Source: Rostratula benghalensis (lineage: Eukaryota > Chordata > Aves > Charadriiformes > Rostratulidae). Taken from it: a stretch of 64,000 bases of DNA. Of this stretch, positions 53,546 to 64,000 are shown one piece after another. Every line of letters starts with the position of its first letter. Within the stretch, counting starts at the first letter, position 1. Made by a program: the position numbers and the translations under genes. The notes beneath the pieces are model-generated. The model was not told where the DNA came from, made no database searches, and saw only the letters and a list, made by a program, of their open reading frames with translations. The DNA is taken from the NCBI GenBank assembly GCA_013399305.1, contig VXAI01000015.1, positions 5,352,845 through 5,416,844 on the forward strand, in the 5' to 3' direction.

Positions 53546-53758
53546 AATAAAAAGAGAGGGGTATCCTCATGGCCAGGATTCGAAGCAAAGCCTGTGCCCA
53601 GACTTGGAGCACCACAAAGCTTGAACCATCCACAGCACTCCTTAGCAGAGAACAGCTCTACTTAACTACAAGAGCAGTCATGTTGGCTGAAAACCTGGAC
53701 CAAAGCTTGACAAAGAGGATATTAATGTCTCATTAATACATTATACTGGAGTATGCGC

Positions 53759-53772
53759 AAAAAAAAAAAAAA
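53759..53772. repeat. Poly(A) tract
   Basis: Fourteen A bases about 215 bp after the avian-type repeat; not obviously its tail. Confidence 0.85.
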
Positions 53773-54899
53773 GTCACTTCCATCAGGAATCCCACCAGCA
53801 GCTCTAACCATCGGAGAGCAAGCTCCACACAACCATTCTCACCCCAGCCCCAAGTCCTGTTGGAACACACATCCCCAGCACTCCAAATTCTGTGCTCTCC
53901 TCTGTCCACCTGCACCTCCAGCTCAGCCCCAAACAAATCACCGGGAAAAGACTCCTCAGTTAAAGCAGCAAATCATTCTTATAGTGTTGATAGCACCAAA
54001 CCCAGGCCAACTTCTTCTAGTTTATTTGACTGTTGCAAAGGCAAAATCAGAGGTCAGTGTGAGGTCAAGGACAGTTTTCAGCATCTCATAATAGACAGGG
54101 TCTGCACAGAGAACCAGGATTAAAATATCCTAAATCCCAGATAGGAAGACACAAGCAGGCATTCAGCCATGACTAATACCCCAAATATTCTCAAAACGGA
54201 AAACAAGAAATTTGCTCCATGATCATTCACTGACAGATACCCATAAAGCTACTAATTAGAATGGTGTTTACAGTCTATATTTCATTTCATTTGATGTTTT
54301 TACTCTGATTAGTTATTCTATCACCTGCAGAGAGCTAGTTAACTGAATGCAAAAATGTCATTGGACTTAATCAAGTAGAGTAGCATTTCATAGAGGGAAT
54401 TCAGCTAGCTCCTGCTCAGTGCTGCTACCCTGTTAATAACTTTTTAAAAAATTAAAGTTGAAAGCTAAGAAGAGTCAAGCTAGGTCAGTACTCAGAAAAG
54501 AGACACCTGCAAGAAAATGGGTAAGCTGAAAAAAAATGTGTGTATTACCAATCCTTTCTTCTGCATAAACACTCCAGCCAGACACCATGGCTTCTGGAGG
54601 AAATACAAAGCAAGGTTCAGTGTTCCCTTGGTCCTGGATTATATGGTACATCTCCTAGGAAGAGCAGTGCTCCTCCCGGTGTCTTTTCACACCAAGCCAT
54701 CTAGCCTACCTGAACTGCTTTGAGATTTCAAATAAGATTGGAAGGTTTTCTCTCCCTTGCAGCCAGGTCTTCAGCAGTCACAGTCTCTCACGCTGTACCA
54801 TGCATCCTGCCAAGCCCTCTCCAGGGCTGCTGGAGCAGCAGCATCATTTCATGTGTCTTCTCTGCATGCAGCACTGCAGAGTGCCTTTTTATCATTACA

Positions 54900-55240
54900 C
54901 GGCATGCTGATTTTTGTCCTGCTGATAGCCCACTGTAACCCCAGAGCCTTTTCCTGAAGTATTGCCTAGCCTGTTATTTGCCATCTGCAGCAATTCCTGT
55001 CCCAAGCTACCACTTGGCCCTTTTATCCTTTTTTTTCCAGATCACCATTTTAGTCTGTCCAGATTATTTTAAGAAGGCTCTGGTTCTTCTTCCCCAAGAA
55101 TCGGCCATCTCTCCCAACAACTTTATATCACCTGTCAGTTTAACAAACGCACTCTCCATTCCATTACCCAGATTGATAATGAAAATATTGAACAGAGATG
55201 GACAGGAGCCAGCCCTGCAGAGCCTCACAGATTTTCTGGG
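54900..55240. mobile_element. Degenerate CR1-associated avian interspersed repeat (probable)
   Basis: Blocks occur in the order seen in a widespread avian repeat usually found with CR1: 'gtaaccccagagccttttcc' (54936), 'accacttggcccttttatcc' (about 55010), 'aactttatatcacctgtcag' (55120), 'attgataatgaaaatattga' (55173) and 'acaggagccagccctgcag' (55202). In the family, the last two read like ATTGATGAAGATATTGAACAGGACTGG..CCCAG. Identity is low and the usual continuation is lost, so the copy is old and truncated. Family naming is from memory. Confidence 0.5.
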
Positions 55241-56099
55241 AATCCAAGATAAATGGGCCGGTCCATAAAGGCCTGACTTATCTTTCCCCTCTGTTTTAAA
55301 CACTGGCACCTCTTTTACTGCTACCTTTCTTCCAGGCAACTTCTACCTCACGTGCACACCCAAAGCACTCTCCAAAGCACTGTGATGCTGCTATCAGGTC
55401 TCTGGAGGCAACTGAAGCTCCCAAGACCCTGCTGAAAATACCTAAAACTGGAGTCGATGGGGAGGTCTCCCCTCCATTAGAGGCACATGTGTGGGGCTTC
55501 CTGCTCACAGCACCCTTGCTGAGAAAGCCTGGCACCTCTGGCCTTTTCCTGCTCAGCCAACACACAACCAACACCCTGATTGGCGAAAGATGCAAATAAG
55601 CTTTTGCTTTACAACAAAAATTGATGCTTTTTTCCCCCATTTAGCTTCCTAATCACAGCTAGCCAAGCTTGAAAATGCTATCCTGCATTATGCAACAATT
55701 CACTGAGAACAGGGGGATTTTGCATAAACTGTGTGCTGTAATGAAAAGCATTCCCCCCCAACCCCTCTGCTAAGGGGCAAAAAAAATTACCACCCACACA
55801 AAACAAACAAAACCTCTGTACTCTAAGAGATGTTCACTTTTACCAGCTATTTGTTCCATTTTACTCATTCATCTACTGACAATATTTCTAACAAAAGCAG
55901 AGCAGAAACAGTTCAATTTGCAAAGAGCTGGGCTGTTTAAACCTCTACAAAAGCCATATACAGTTGTGCCTCAAATTCCACTAGAAAACCACTAAAGGCT
56001 TCTCCAACTGAGGGGCTGGGGTTTCTTTTTTTTTAAAGGAAAAAACCATTATTTAGTTATTAGAGTAGAGAAATATCACTCTCTACAAGACACAGAGCA

Positions 56100-57180
56100 C
56101 TGAAATGTTCTAAAATTGATACACTGGTCTATTCAGTGCATTTTAAAATTAGAATTAATTTTTCAGAGAACCTGTATGCAAAGTTGCAGCCTGATGCAAA
56201 TTTAAACAGTAATAAACACTTCAAAACCACGTTTATAATAGAAATGCTAACAAATCCTTAACTATAATGATAATGGCTTGCTAGGCAGCTCTATAATGTA
56301 GAATTAATCCTTAACATGTCTTAATTTTTTTTCCACTGGGTCATTTAATAATGTGATAACTCATTTCTTTCCTCTGCCTTCATCTCTCACATTGCCATGG
56401 AGACAATTGTGAATCAGATATAAATAAAAATACTCTAACACTGTGGCACCACATGTTCTTTTGATCTGTTGCCAACACGATTTTAAAATTACAGGAATTC
56501 ACAGGAGCTCAATAATTAACAATTCATTTGCTAAGAAATCACTTCTTTTTAGCGAGTTTCCTGGTGATTTGCTAACTCAGGACTGCTCACAAACATGAGC
56601 AAAAAATTAAAAGTTCTGTATTTCCTTTCAAATACCTACCTTGCACTTCAATCAGCAGCACAGAGGCAAGCAATTCTTGCAGGCTAGAGCCCAAAAGTCA
56701 GCATTGCATTTCCGTTTTTTGTCTCATCAGTCTTAGTGTAATTTCTAATAGGCACAAATTTTATGGCAATTTTTAATTGTTTGAGCTCAGAAGTTACTTA
56801 CAAGGAAGAATAACATTATGCAGTGAATAAGTTTATTGCTGGCTTCTATTATCACAAGTGTTAAATCGAGCACACGGATCCCTGCTTCTGTATTAGTTTG
56901 TTAAGTACATACAGCAGTTGAAAGATTATGATTAATTATGCATTAATGATCCTGACACCCCTTAATTGCTACCTACTGATAGAGGCCATAATCCCCGATA
57001 TTATCCATGTTCTCAGAAATCCTAATGCAAATCTCTCCCCTGTGACAATACCACCAGGAATTTGCACAGGGGCAGGTCTGGGTCAGCAGCTTTTTAGACC
57101 AGAGGGTGCTAAATTCGATTCTTGCCGAGGGGCACGTGGTCTCGAGCGACTCCAGCGCTCACAACACCTTGTCAATGTCA
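56100..57180. promoter_or_regulatory. Octamer and homeodomain motif cluster, conserved-element-like
   Basis: Two exact POU octamers ATGCAAAT (56194-56201 and 57025-57032), with a third nearby at 55590-55597. The stretch also has several TAATTA/ATTAAT cores (agaattaattttt, caataattaacaattc, gattaattatgcattaatg, ccttaattgc) and an X-box-like 'ttgccatggagacaattg' at 56391. The segment is complex sequence without recognisable transposons. POU plus homeodomain clusters are typical of neural enhancers; use here is inferred. Confidence 0.35.
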
Positions 57181-59702
57181 TCCTGCATAACCTGTAATAA
57201 CCTGTAGCTCTGTGCTCACAGCATGAGGACAGCCCTGGCACTGCACAGTTCACAATTAAGGACTTCAGCTTATTAAAAGAACTTCACTGTGTGCTTAAAC
57301 CTTTAGAGTCATGGAAGAGCTTCCCTTCCTGGGCTTTACAAAGGCTCTTATGCAACTCCAAAATTTCTATTTGCCATTACATAAAATCCTCAGTTAAACA
57401 GCATTATTGTATCATTTATGGAGGATTCTGTTCAGCCTCACCAGGCTTTTCCAGCCCAGCATCCCAAGAGGAGATGTGTTTCTCTGCACAGCATTTTCCA
57501 TCTTCCACTGCCTTAGAAGCAGAAGGGCCAGTGTGGGCTGACCAAGTTATTAATCATTGCCACGTCTCTTCCATTAAAACATATAGGCTACGACTCTACA
57601 AATACTTCTGTGCATCACAGGGAAATCTCACGCATACAAGGTCTTGTAAAAAAAGCCCCCAGCTCTAATAACTATTTTGTCCAAAAGGATTCAAAGTGAT
57701 TTAAGAGCTCAACTCTGACTCTTGAGAGCGACATAAGCACCTAAGGAGTTTAAATAATACTGAGGACTCAATGGCTCAGAGCTTGCCTTCCCAATATAAT
57801 TCCCACTGTAACAGCTAATTATAATTACTGATAGAGCAGGTACAGCTTGATACCAGCCCCATCCTTTTGGTGACTTAAAATGATCTGCTTCTACAGCAGA
57901 CTTGAGGAAGAAAAGAAAAAAGAAAAGAGAACAAAAAGGTCACTCTGTCCCACACGAGATCTGCTAAGGGCTGGTCCATGGGGAAATAACAGGTTGACCA
58001 GCCACCAGCTGTCTGCAGACAGAGCTTCAACAGCAGCTGCCCCAGCTTCAGCTCTGCCCTTTCCTCCTCTGCAGTAACTCACAGGTGAACAAATCCACTG
58101 GCCGATGCTTTCAGGAATGGGACATCAGTGCACTTAAGGCACTGTTCCTCTGTCAGCACATGGCTTTCAAGCCCTGCTTTGAATCCAAACATTAATACAA
58201 TAGATACTAATTGGGTAAAACTTGAGGGGGTTCTTCCTCACTTTTGGCATAATTTGACCTCAATTGTGTGCTCACACTAGGCAGACCAGGGTGCATTTGG
58301 GGAAAATAAGTTACTACAGGGATTTTAGCTTCCTGCATAGCTCCAGCATAAGAAAACTGCACAGCTTCAGTATCACTTAATGGACAGCCTTTTGCCTACT
58401 GTCCATGTGCAATTTCTCTCTTTGATCTGGCTCAGCAGTCTAAAAATGAAGCTAAAATATAAACATCAACATCTATATCACAAAGAGCATCAAGGCAGGA
58501 GCGGATTTTTAGTTGAGGGAGAGGGCTTAATCCACAAAATAACTTTGACGTTTTTTCCATAATCACTGAAAAACTCTTCAACACCTCTAGCCTGGCTAAG
58601 ACATTTGAAAATACATATGAGTTTCTAATTGATACACTGTCTATCCTTGGGAGGAAAGCATGGTATAGCAGTGCCATGTTATACATCCACTACCCCACCC
58701 CTGTGCAGAAATATCAATGCATTATGATTTTTCTGAATGCCAGGCTGTATCATACCCTTCCTCCTCCTCACTGGTGCACAGAGTTCTCAATCAGCCTGAA
58801 AATATTTCCAAGATAGAATGAACTGGTCTGGTGACCTGACCTCAGTTGTGGTGCTTGCTATAAAACTTCACAGTTAACCCCAAATTCAACAGTGGGAACT
58901 CAGGAAAAAAAAAATGCACCAGCCTCTGAGGAAGCTCCCACTAGTGGGCAAGGCTGACATTGCTTGTTCTGAAGTTCCATCTCTGGTCCCACCATCTCCC
59001 TCTTGTTGAGCTTGTAACCAGCTTCTAGAGGACAAAACCTAAAGGAGAAATGCACTGAGAGCTTTGGGGAGACCTAAGAAGGAAGAAACCTCAGTCTTCA
59101 GAGATGAGGGTGCTGAAGTGAAGTCAATAGCTAAGACAGATATGACACAAGTCTTCCACCACCCAAACCCCCTCTTTTCCCATGATTTCTTGTTCACACG
59201 GTTTGAAAACAGTTGCACAGAACCAGGTTCTAACTGGGGAGCCACTGTGCACAGATGCAACTACAGGAAAAGAAGGGAAGGATTATGGAATATTCCCCCC
59301 CCAGACCCACCTTTTTCAGGACAGGGAAACCCAAGGAACATCAGGGAGGACTCAGGGATGGAACTAACACAGATATGGAGGTAAATACAGCACAGAGCTT
59401 GCCTGGGCAGGAAAGTTGCAGTAGTGTAGCTGCCTTAACGTGCTGCGAGAAAACATGTTTGTGGGAGGGGTTGGTGGCATCTCCCAGCCATGCTGCCCAC
59501 CCCAGTTATTGGCAGCACTGCCCATGTGGTGCCTGCCCAGCATGGGAAAGCAAGAATTCTCATGGTTGCCCAGGCGGCAAGACTGCCCTGGGCCAGGCAG
59601 CAGGAGAGAAAACAGCCGGTGCTGTCAGCTGGAGGAGTTGCACCTCCAGGTGGAACTGGCTTGGAGGGAGCCAGGCAGGAGTTAGGATGGCAGCCTAATT
59701 TT

Positions 59703-59850
59703 GCAAATATTATCTCTGCTTTACAACCAGAGATTTGAGACGTGCACAGATTAAGTGTCCTCTGAAATTCAAAGCCAGCCACTGCTCAAAACTGAACTCA
59801 CATCTCTTGATCCCAGTCTAATAACTTGAAACACAAGACTATCTCCTACT
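59703..59850 (-). mobile_element. MIR-like SINE relic, reverse orientation
   Basis: On the plus strand the blocks run in reverse-MIR order: 'ttatctctgctttacaacca' then 'gagatttgaga' (ATTATCCCCATTTTACAGATGAGGAAACTGAG), 'cacagattaagtg' (CAGAGAGGTTAAGTGACTTGC), 'aaagccagccactg' (AGCTAGTAAGTGGC), 'actgaactcacatctcttga' (GGGATTCGAACCCAGG, diverged) and 'gatcccagtctaataac' (CCGTGCTCTTAACCAC). The collinearity of five blocks over about 145 bp makes chance unlikely. Confidence 0.6.
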
Positions 59851-61659
59851 CTCCTCCATCCAAATACCTCAGTAATCATTAAAGATTCAAAAGGGAGCAG
59901 GAAAGCCTACACACCAATTAAATCGTGTTTCAGTAAAATATCATTTTTGTGATGGATGCGCTGTGGTATCCCATGTGCTCCTTCTGCAGGGTTCTGCTTT
60001 TCATCAACTGCTGTAGCACAGAGTTAATGACACATGAGTTTCCACCCTTGTTGAGATTTTGCTGCCTGCGTTCGCTCACAATGGCTCCCTGTATTTATTA
60101 GCAGTTTGATAACAAAGCGAAGCACTTGTGAAACTGGCCCCAAGCTCCGCTCAGTGAACTGTGAATTAACTGTAAGTATAATTAGAGCTGTACCTCACAC
60201 TCGGGACAGGGAGGAACAGGAGGTCTGCCCCAGAGCTGTTACTACAGCAGTATGCAAGTCCAGGGCTGATAAAAATAGCAGCCCCAGCTAAAAGAGCAGA
60301 ATTAATTGCATCAGCTGTTAAAAACAAGCTACACAGGGTGGTTGTTCTCCTACTTCAAAATCAAGAGGAAATTCCTCAGTCCTTCCTGCACTGTTTGAGG
60401 AATGACTGATGGTTCGAGCAGCCACAGTCCCCTCCCACTACATTACTGATTTCCAGGAGGTCTGACTCCATGAAGCACTGCTCAGTCACAGAGAAAAATT
60501 AAGCTAAAATTTTCCAAGACAGATATCCAAACTGATCTTCAAAAGTACCCATCTGCACTCTTTTAGAAAAATCCAGCCTACTGATAAAATGATGAACACA
60601 GACATTGTGAGCAACAACAGCCAGCTCCTCATCAGAAAGGACTGGTGCTCTCATAAAAAACAAGCAATAAAAGACAAGCAGGGATGCAATGGAAGGGCAA
60701 AGGAAGGTGTGAACTGTGACATCTAAGAAACCAAGGTATTTTCAGGAAATTTTGCATTGTTCTCCCAGCTGGACAGGTCAGGGAGGGGTCAGTGTAACAG
60801 GTCAGCAAGGACTGCAGAGGAGCAGAAGCAGCTTGAATTGAGTGCAATAAAGATCAGACAGAATGATCCCAGAAGAGGACTCCTCAGAAAAACGGGGGCA
60901 ATGGCCACTACTCAGAGTTTGAAAGACTTAGTCTGGGGGTCAGGAGAGTCTTCCCTCAGAGGAAGTACAGCGACAGGCTCCAGGGAGGGGAGGAATTCCC
61001 ATCCTGGCTGTGTTCGGGGCTCAGCCGCTGCTGTCCTCACCTTGTGTGAGCAGCAGTACTGCTCCGAGCAGGAGGCTGGGCTGGAGACCTCCAGAAGATC
61101 CATCCAACCAACCTTTCTACAGTGTCATGCGGTGACACATTGGATCTCTCCTTTTGTGAGTCTAAATGAGATGCATTTGGTGGGGGGGAGGATGCAGGAA
61201 AGCACAGGCCATGAGGAAGGAGGGAAGCAGGAGGCTGAAGACCTGAAGATGACATGCCATTCTACAGAAACAGCTTTTCTTTGAAAACTGTCTGATCTAT
61301 TACAGAGCAACGAGCTGAGACCTGCAGCAAAGGAGAAGCGCTCAGCCAGCACGAGCACCCCTTCCTGCTCAAGCTGAGGATGGAGGCTCAACACCCTCTG
61401 CCACTGGGAGGACCAGCACAGGGAGCCTCCTACAACCCCACCACATCCTCCAGCCTCCGTGTCTCACGGTAGAAGGAGTTCCTACCCTAGGGCTGCAGGG
61501 ACAGTGGGGCATACCTTGAGCTAATGCAAACAAAACATTGTACCCATCCACACGTTTCTGACCTAAATCCATGGCTGTAGAGGCAGGCAACACACCATAA
61601 ATCAAACAAAAAGCCTCATAACATAATGTCTCCTTGTGTTGCCTTCTCCCATAAACAAG

Positions 61660-61985
61660 CAAGATTTATGCATTCTTGGGGCTATTAACAAGAGCCATTT
61701 GTCTTTATTTCTGCATGTAACTAATGGAGACACCAGCAACATTGATGAGCCTTGGGGGATTAATTACTAAAGCCGTTTTCAAGGGGGTATCAATGGACTT
61801 GGTTTCCCTCATACTAAAGGAAACGATAAGCATTTTTCAAAGCATAGGATAAAATTTCATTTAAGAGACCAGTGGCCCATGTGAGTGCAGTCATTACCAG
61901 GCTCAAATGTGGCCTAGCGAAAAATTACAAGTGTCCAAAAGGTTGACGACTTTCTCAAGTTTTCCTTAATTACTTAATTTTACAG
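61660..61985. promoter_or_regulatory. Conserved-noncoding-element-like stretch
   Basis: Contains 'gagccatttgtctttatttc', 'gcatgtaactaatggagac', 'gggggattaattactaaagc', and ends in 'tccttaattacttaatttta'. Complex, repeat-free, with TAATTA cores at both ends and isolated CpG kept (aagccgttttc, gaaacgataagc, ggttgacgactt). Among the plainest enhancer-like blocks in the window; not tested. Confidence 0.3.
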
Positions 61986-62185
61986 CTACTAAAGCAGTAC
62001 AGCAAATCAAATCCAACAGGCCAAAAGAAAAAAGAAAACAAAAAAGCCAGCAGGTCCATATGGGTCCACTCTGACTTGCTGATGGCCAGAACCAATCTGG
62101 TTCTTTCAGATACCAATTTCCAACCAACCTGGAGGAACATGGAATTCAGGACCATCCCCTTTCCAGGGAGAATCACAAACGTCAT

Positions 62186-62223
62186 AAAAAAAAAAAAAAA
62201 AAAAAAAAGAAAAGAAAAAAAAA
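62186..62223. repeat. Long poly(A) tract
   Basis: Twenty-three A bases, then AAAAG-type continuation to 62223: the longest homopolymer in the window. The sequence to its left (62040-62180) was checked as a possible retrocopy or SINE body and not recognised. Confidence 0.9.
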
Positions 62224-62866
62224 TTCTAAAAGTACTCATGGACACAAAGTAAATCAAAGCATCAGCAGGGCTCAGGACCCTACAGTCTCATGTGTATTAT
62301 AGGTTCATCTTCCTACTGAGTGCCCACACAGAGTAACCAAACGAGGGGTGGAAGGACAAGGACAGACGGGAAACACTGGAGACAGTTTAAGCTTTGTAAA
62401 TATGAGCTTTCACCAAGACAACACAAACAGAAATGAGTCATTAACTTAATTCATTTTATGAAAAAGTTGAATAAAGGTTAATAGAAAATTAGTCATCTTT
62501 CCTTAGGTTTTTTTCCTACCCATCCTACATAATTTAATTAAAACCGTGCTATGGAGTTCCAAAGGGTGATTAAAAATAACCTCTCATTTTTTATTGAACT
62601 CCTTAGGTTTGTACAGGAATTCCTATAGAACCTTATTACATTTCTGTTTATCTCTGCTACATTTAATTTCTATTCTATACATCTTTTCCTTAAGTCCAAA
62701 GGGATTTCATGATTGGGGTGGCTTATTAAATAAATATACTTTACTGTGGCTGGCAGTCCAAACTTTAGATTAAGACTAGATCAGTGCAGGAGAACGTCTA
62801 CAATGGAAAAAGTCTTTAAAAAGCAACATTATTAGCTTTGCTTTTCTGAATAGGAGACAGAAAGAC

Positions 62867-62904
62867 AGTTGAAAAGATCTTTTCTAGTTGAAAAGGTCTT
62901 TTTT
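62867..62904. repeat. 19-bp tandem duplication with an internal palindrome
   Basis: agttgaaaagatcttttct (62867-62885) is followed at once by agttgaaaaggtctttttt (62886-62904) and the start of a third copy (agtt). The first unit contains the 14-bp perfect palindrome GAAAAGATCTTTTC (62871-62884); the second has lost the symmetry by substitutions. Confidence 0.75.
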
Positions 62905-63689
62905 AGTTATCACTGCTGTAACTTAGCTGAAGAAGATAGGAATAAGAAGGTTGGCATGGCTGTTGTTGTGGATTTTTTCAGCCTTCTTGGTATTTTAATT
63001 TCACAGTGGCGCATGCAGGAATAGAACCCATAGCAACTCAGTCTCTTCACAGACTTGCCAAAAGCCGAGAATGTTTTTTCCCAGTTTTCTTGTTGCTGTG
63101 GAGCTACAGTACAGAGCTATGTAGCATTTATTAAAACAAGGCTAGGTTGCTTTACAACAGGTAGGATACATTCAACAAAAGAAAAAAAAATTATCCAGAG
63201 CTTGCAGGAATATGGAACCTATTCAAAATGGTAGAGAAGAGCTCTAATATCCCTACTCATGCAGATACCTCTTGTTGTCACCCTCCTTCAAAATTTGATC
63301 CCGCCAAATTCATTCAAGCAGTTTCCGTGTTTGGTCCATCCATGCTGACTTTCTGACTAAATCTAGACAATTGAGAAGCCCAGAAAGGCTTGTACGATAG
63401 GTTTGTTTATTGACATGAAGGAATTGCACAGATCTATTTCTTTTTTTATAGACTAAGCGACCAGCAAACCTCACCCCCAGCAGCTGCCCTGCTGCCCCCC
63501 CGCTGTACAAGCAGCAGGGAACGCATTTTGAAATTGGCACGAGCGAGACACGAGGGCTTGCACAGGCTCAAACCTGCTCACGTAACAGCCTGCCAGCACA
63601 TCTGCTAGCACAGGAATCTGCATTAACAGCAGAGGCCACAAAACCAATAGTGGCTGCTCCTCCTCCAGCTGCCACAAAAGGACAACATT

Positions 63690-63795
63690 GCAACAGCAGG
63701 AACCAGCTTTGGGGCTGGAAGATCCAAGTTTGACGCCACCAACTGCCTCCTATGCTACTCTGGTCAAATATTGCAAGCTTGGCTTCACCAAACCA
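63690..63795 (+). mobile_element. Weak MIR-like SINE candidate
   Basis: 'ggctggaagatccaagtttg' and the following 'ccaccaactgcc..gctactctggtcaaatattgcaag' loosely parallel the MIR run from the GGTTCGAATCCC box to GACCTTGGGCAAG. Conservation is marginal and could be chance. Confidence 0.25.
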
Positions 63796-64000
63796 GGTAT
63801 GGTGAAGCCCTGCAGACCTTAATGGGAGTTAGGTCCTTAAATACCTTGTTGGGCCTTCATTTTTCTTTATGCCGCTGATTTTATCCCATGGGAATATGTC
63901 AGCACTTTCCAGGGAAGATGGGAGATGAAGAGTCACCTGAAAACACCCAAGCACACATGGGATGGGAGGCAGACCTAACACGTGGCACACGTCCTTGCCA

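Noticed and set aside
53007..53633. Minus-strand 208- and 143-codon frames, one with a hydrophobic start, as a TMEM132 first exon with signal peptide
   Set aside because: Both begin at GTG, not ATG. They run through an avian-type repeat and a CpG block and show no phase-1 donor after a leader sequence.
57060..57130. tRNA-like B-box (aattcgattct) near 57112
   Set aside because: No A-box at the right distance and no cloverleaf could be drawn, so not a tRNA gene or tRNA-derived SINE.
59255..59782. 147-codon plus and 115-codon minus frames
   Set aside because: Mutually overlapping on opposite strands; the end of the region runs into the MIR-like relic at 59703, and no protein is recognised.
60757..61284. 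175-codon plus-strand frame
   Set aside because: No family resemblance, uses an alternative start and lies in ordinary intron sequence.
62040..62223. Processed retrocopy ending in the 23-A tract
   Set aside because: Sequence left of the tract has no coding frame or polyadenylation signal at the right spacing and no recognised parent.

Overview
The window is vertebrate nuclear DNA, most likely from a bird. It is AT-leaning and almost gene-free. Transposable-element density is low. A worn LINE fragment near 47.3 kb has the 3'-end architecture of sauropsid CR1 elements, and another recognisable repeat at 53.3-53.5 kb resembles sequences common in avian genomes. There are no Alu/B1-type SINEs, no young L1 and no bacterial-style gene packing.

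Only one coding segment is convincing: an 880-nt internal exon on the minus strand (25295-26174). It has a canonical splice acceptor and donor and encodes 292 complete codons of the N-terminal extracellular region of a TMEM132-family type I membrane protein. Its sequence fits the B paralogue best, judged from memory and by exclusion of C and D. The two flanks are therefore intron: 26175-64000 is the intron 5' of the exon (it should lead back to the signal-peptide exon) and 1-25294 is the intron 3' of it. No second TMEM132 exon was recognised, which fits the very long early introns of this family.

Layout. 1-25 kb: intron with simple repeats, a 75-bp assembly gap in a TAAAA-rich tract (12320-12394), a GC-rich block beside it (12.6-13.1 kb), a CpG-retaining block (21.03-21.29 kb), other conserved-element-like stretches and two MIR-like SINE relics (23.85 and 24.75 kb). 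25.3-26.2 kb: the exon. 26.2-64 kb: intron with a three-site CACTTG array (35.17 kb), a perfect inverted-GATA palindrome (40.35 kb), a long stop-poor frame of unknown meaning (43.4-44.5 kb), CR1-like relics (47.3 and 54.9-55.2 kb), a short CpG-dense block next to an avian-type repeat (53.1-53.55 kb), a homeodomain/octamer-rich stretch (56.1-57.2 kb), a minus-strand MIR relic (59.7 kb) and a conserved-element-like block (61.66-61.98 kb).

I found no operon, phage, CRISPR array, toxin, viral gene or RNA gene. The points of interest are regulatory candidates inside large introns of a neural adhesion-type gene, not a new gene system.
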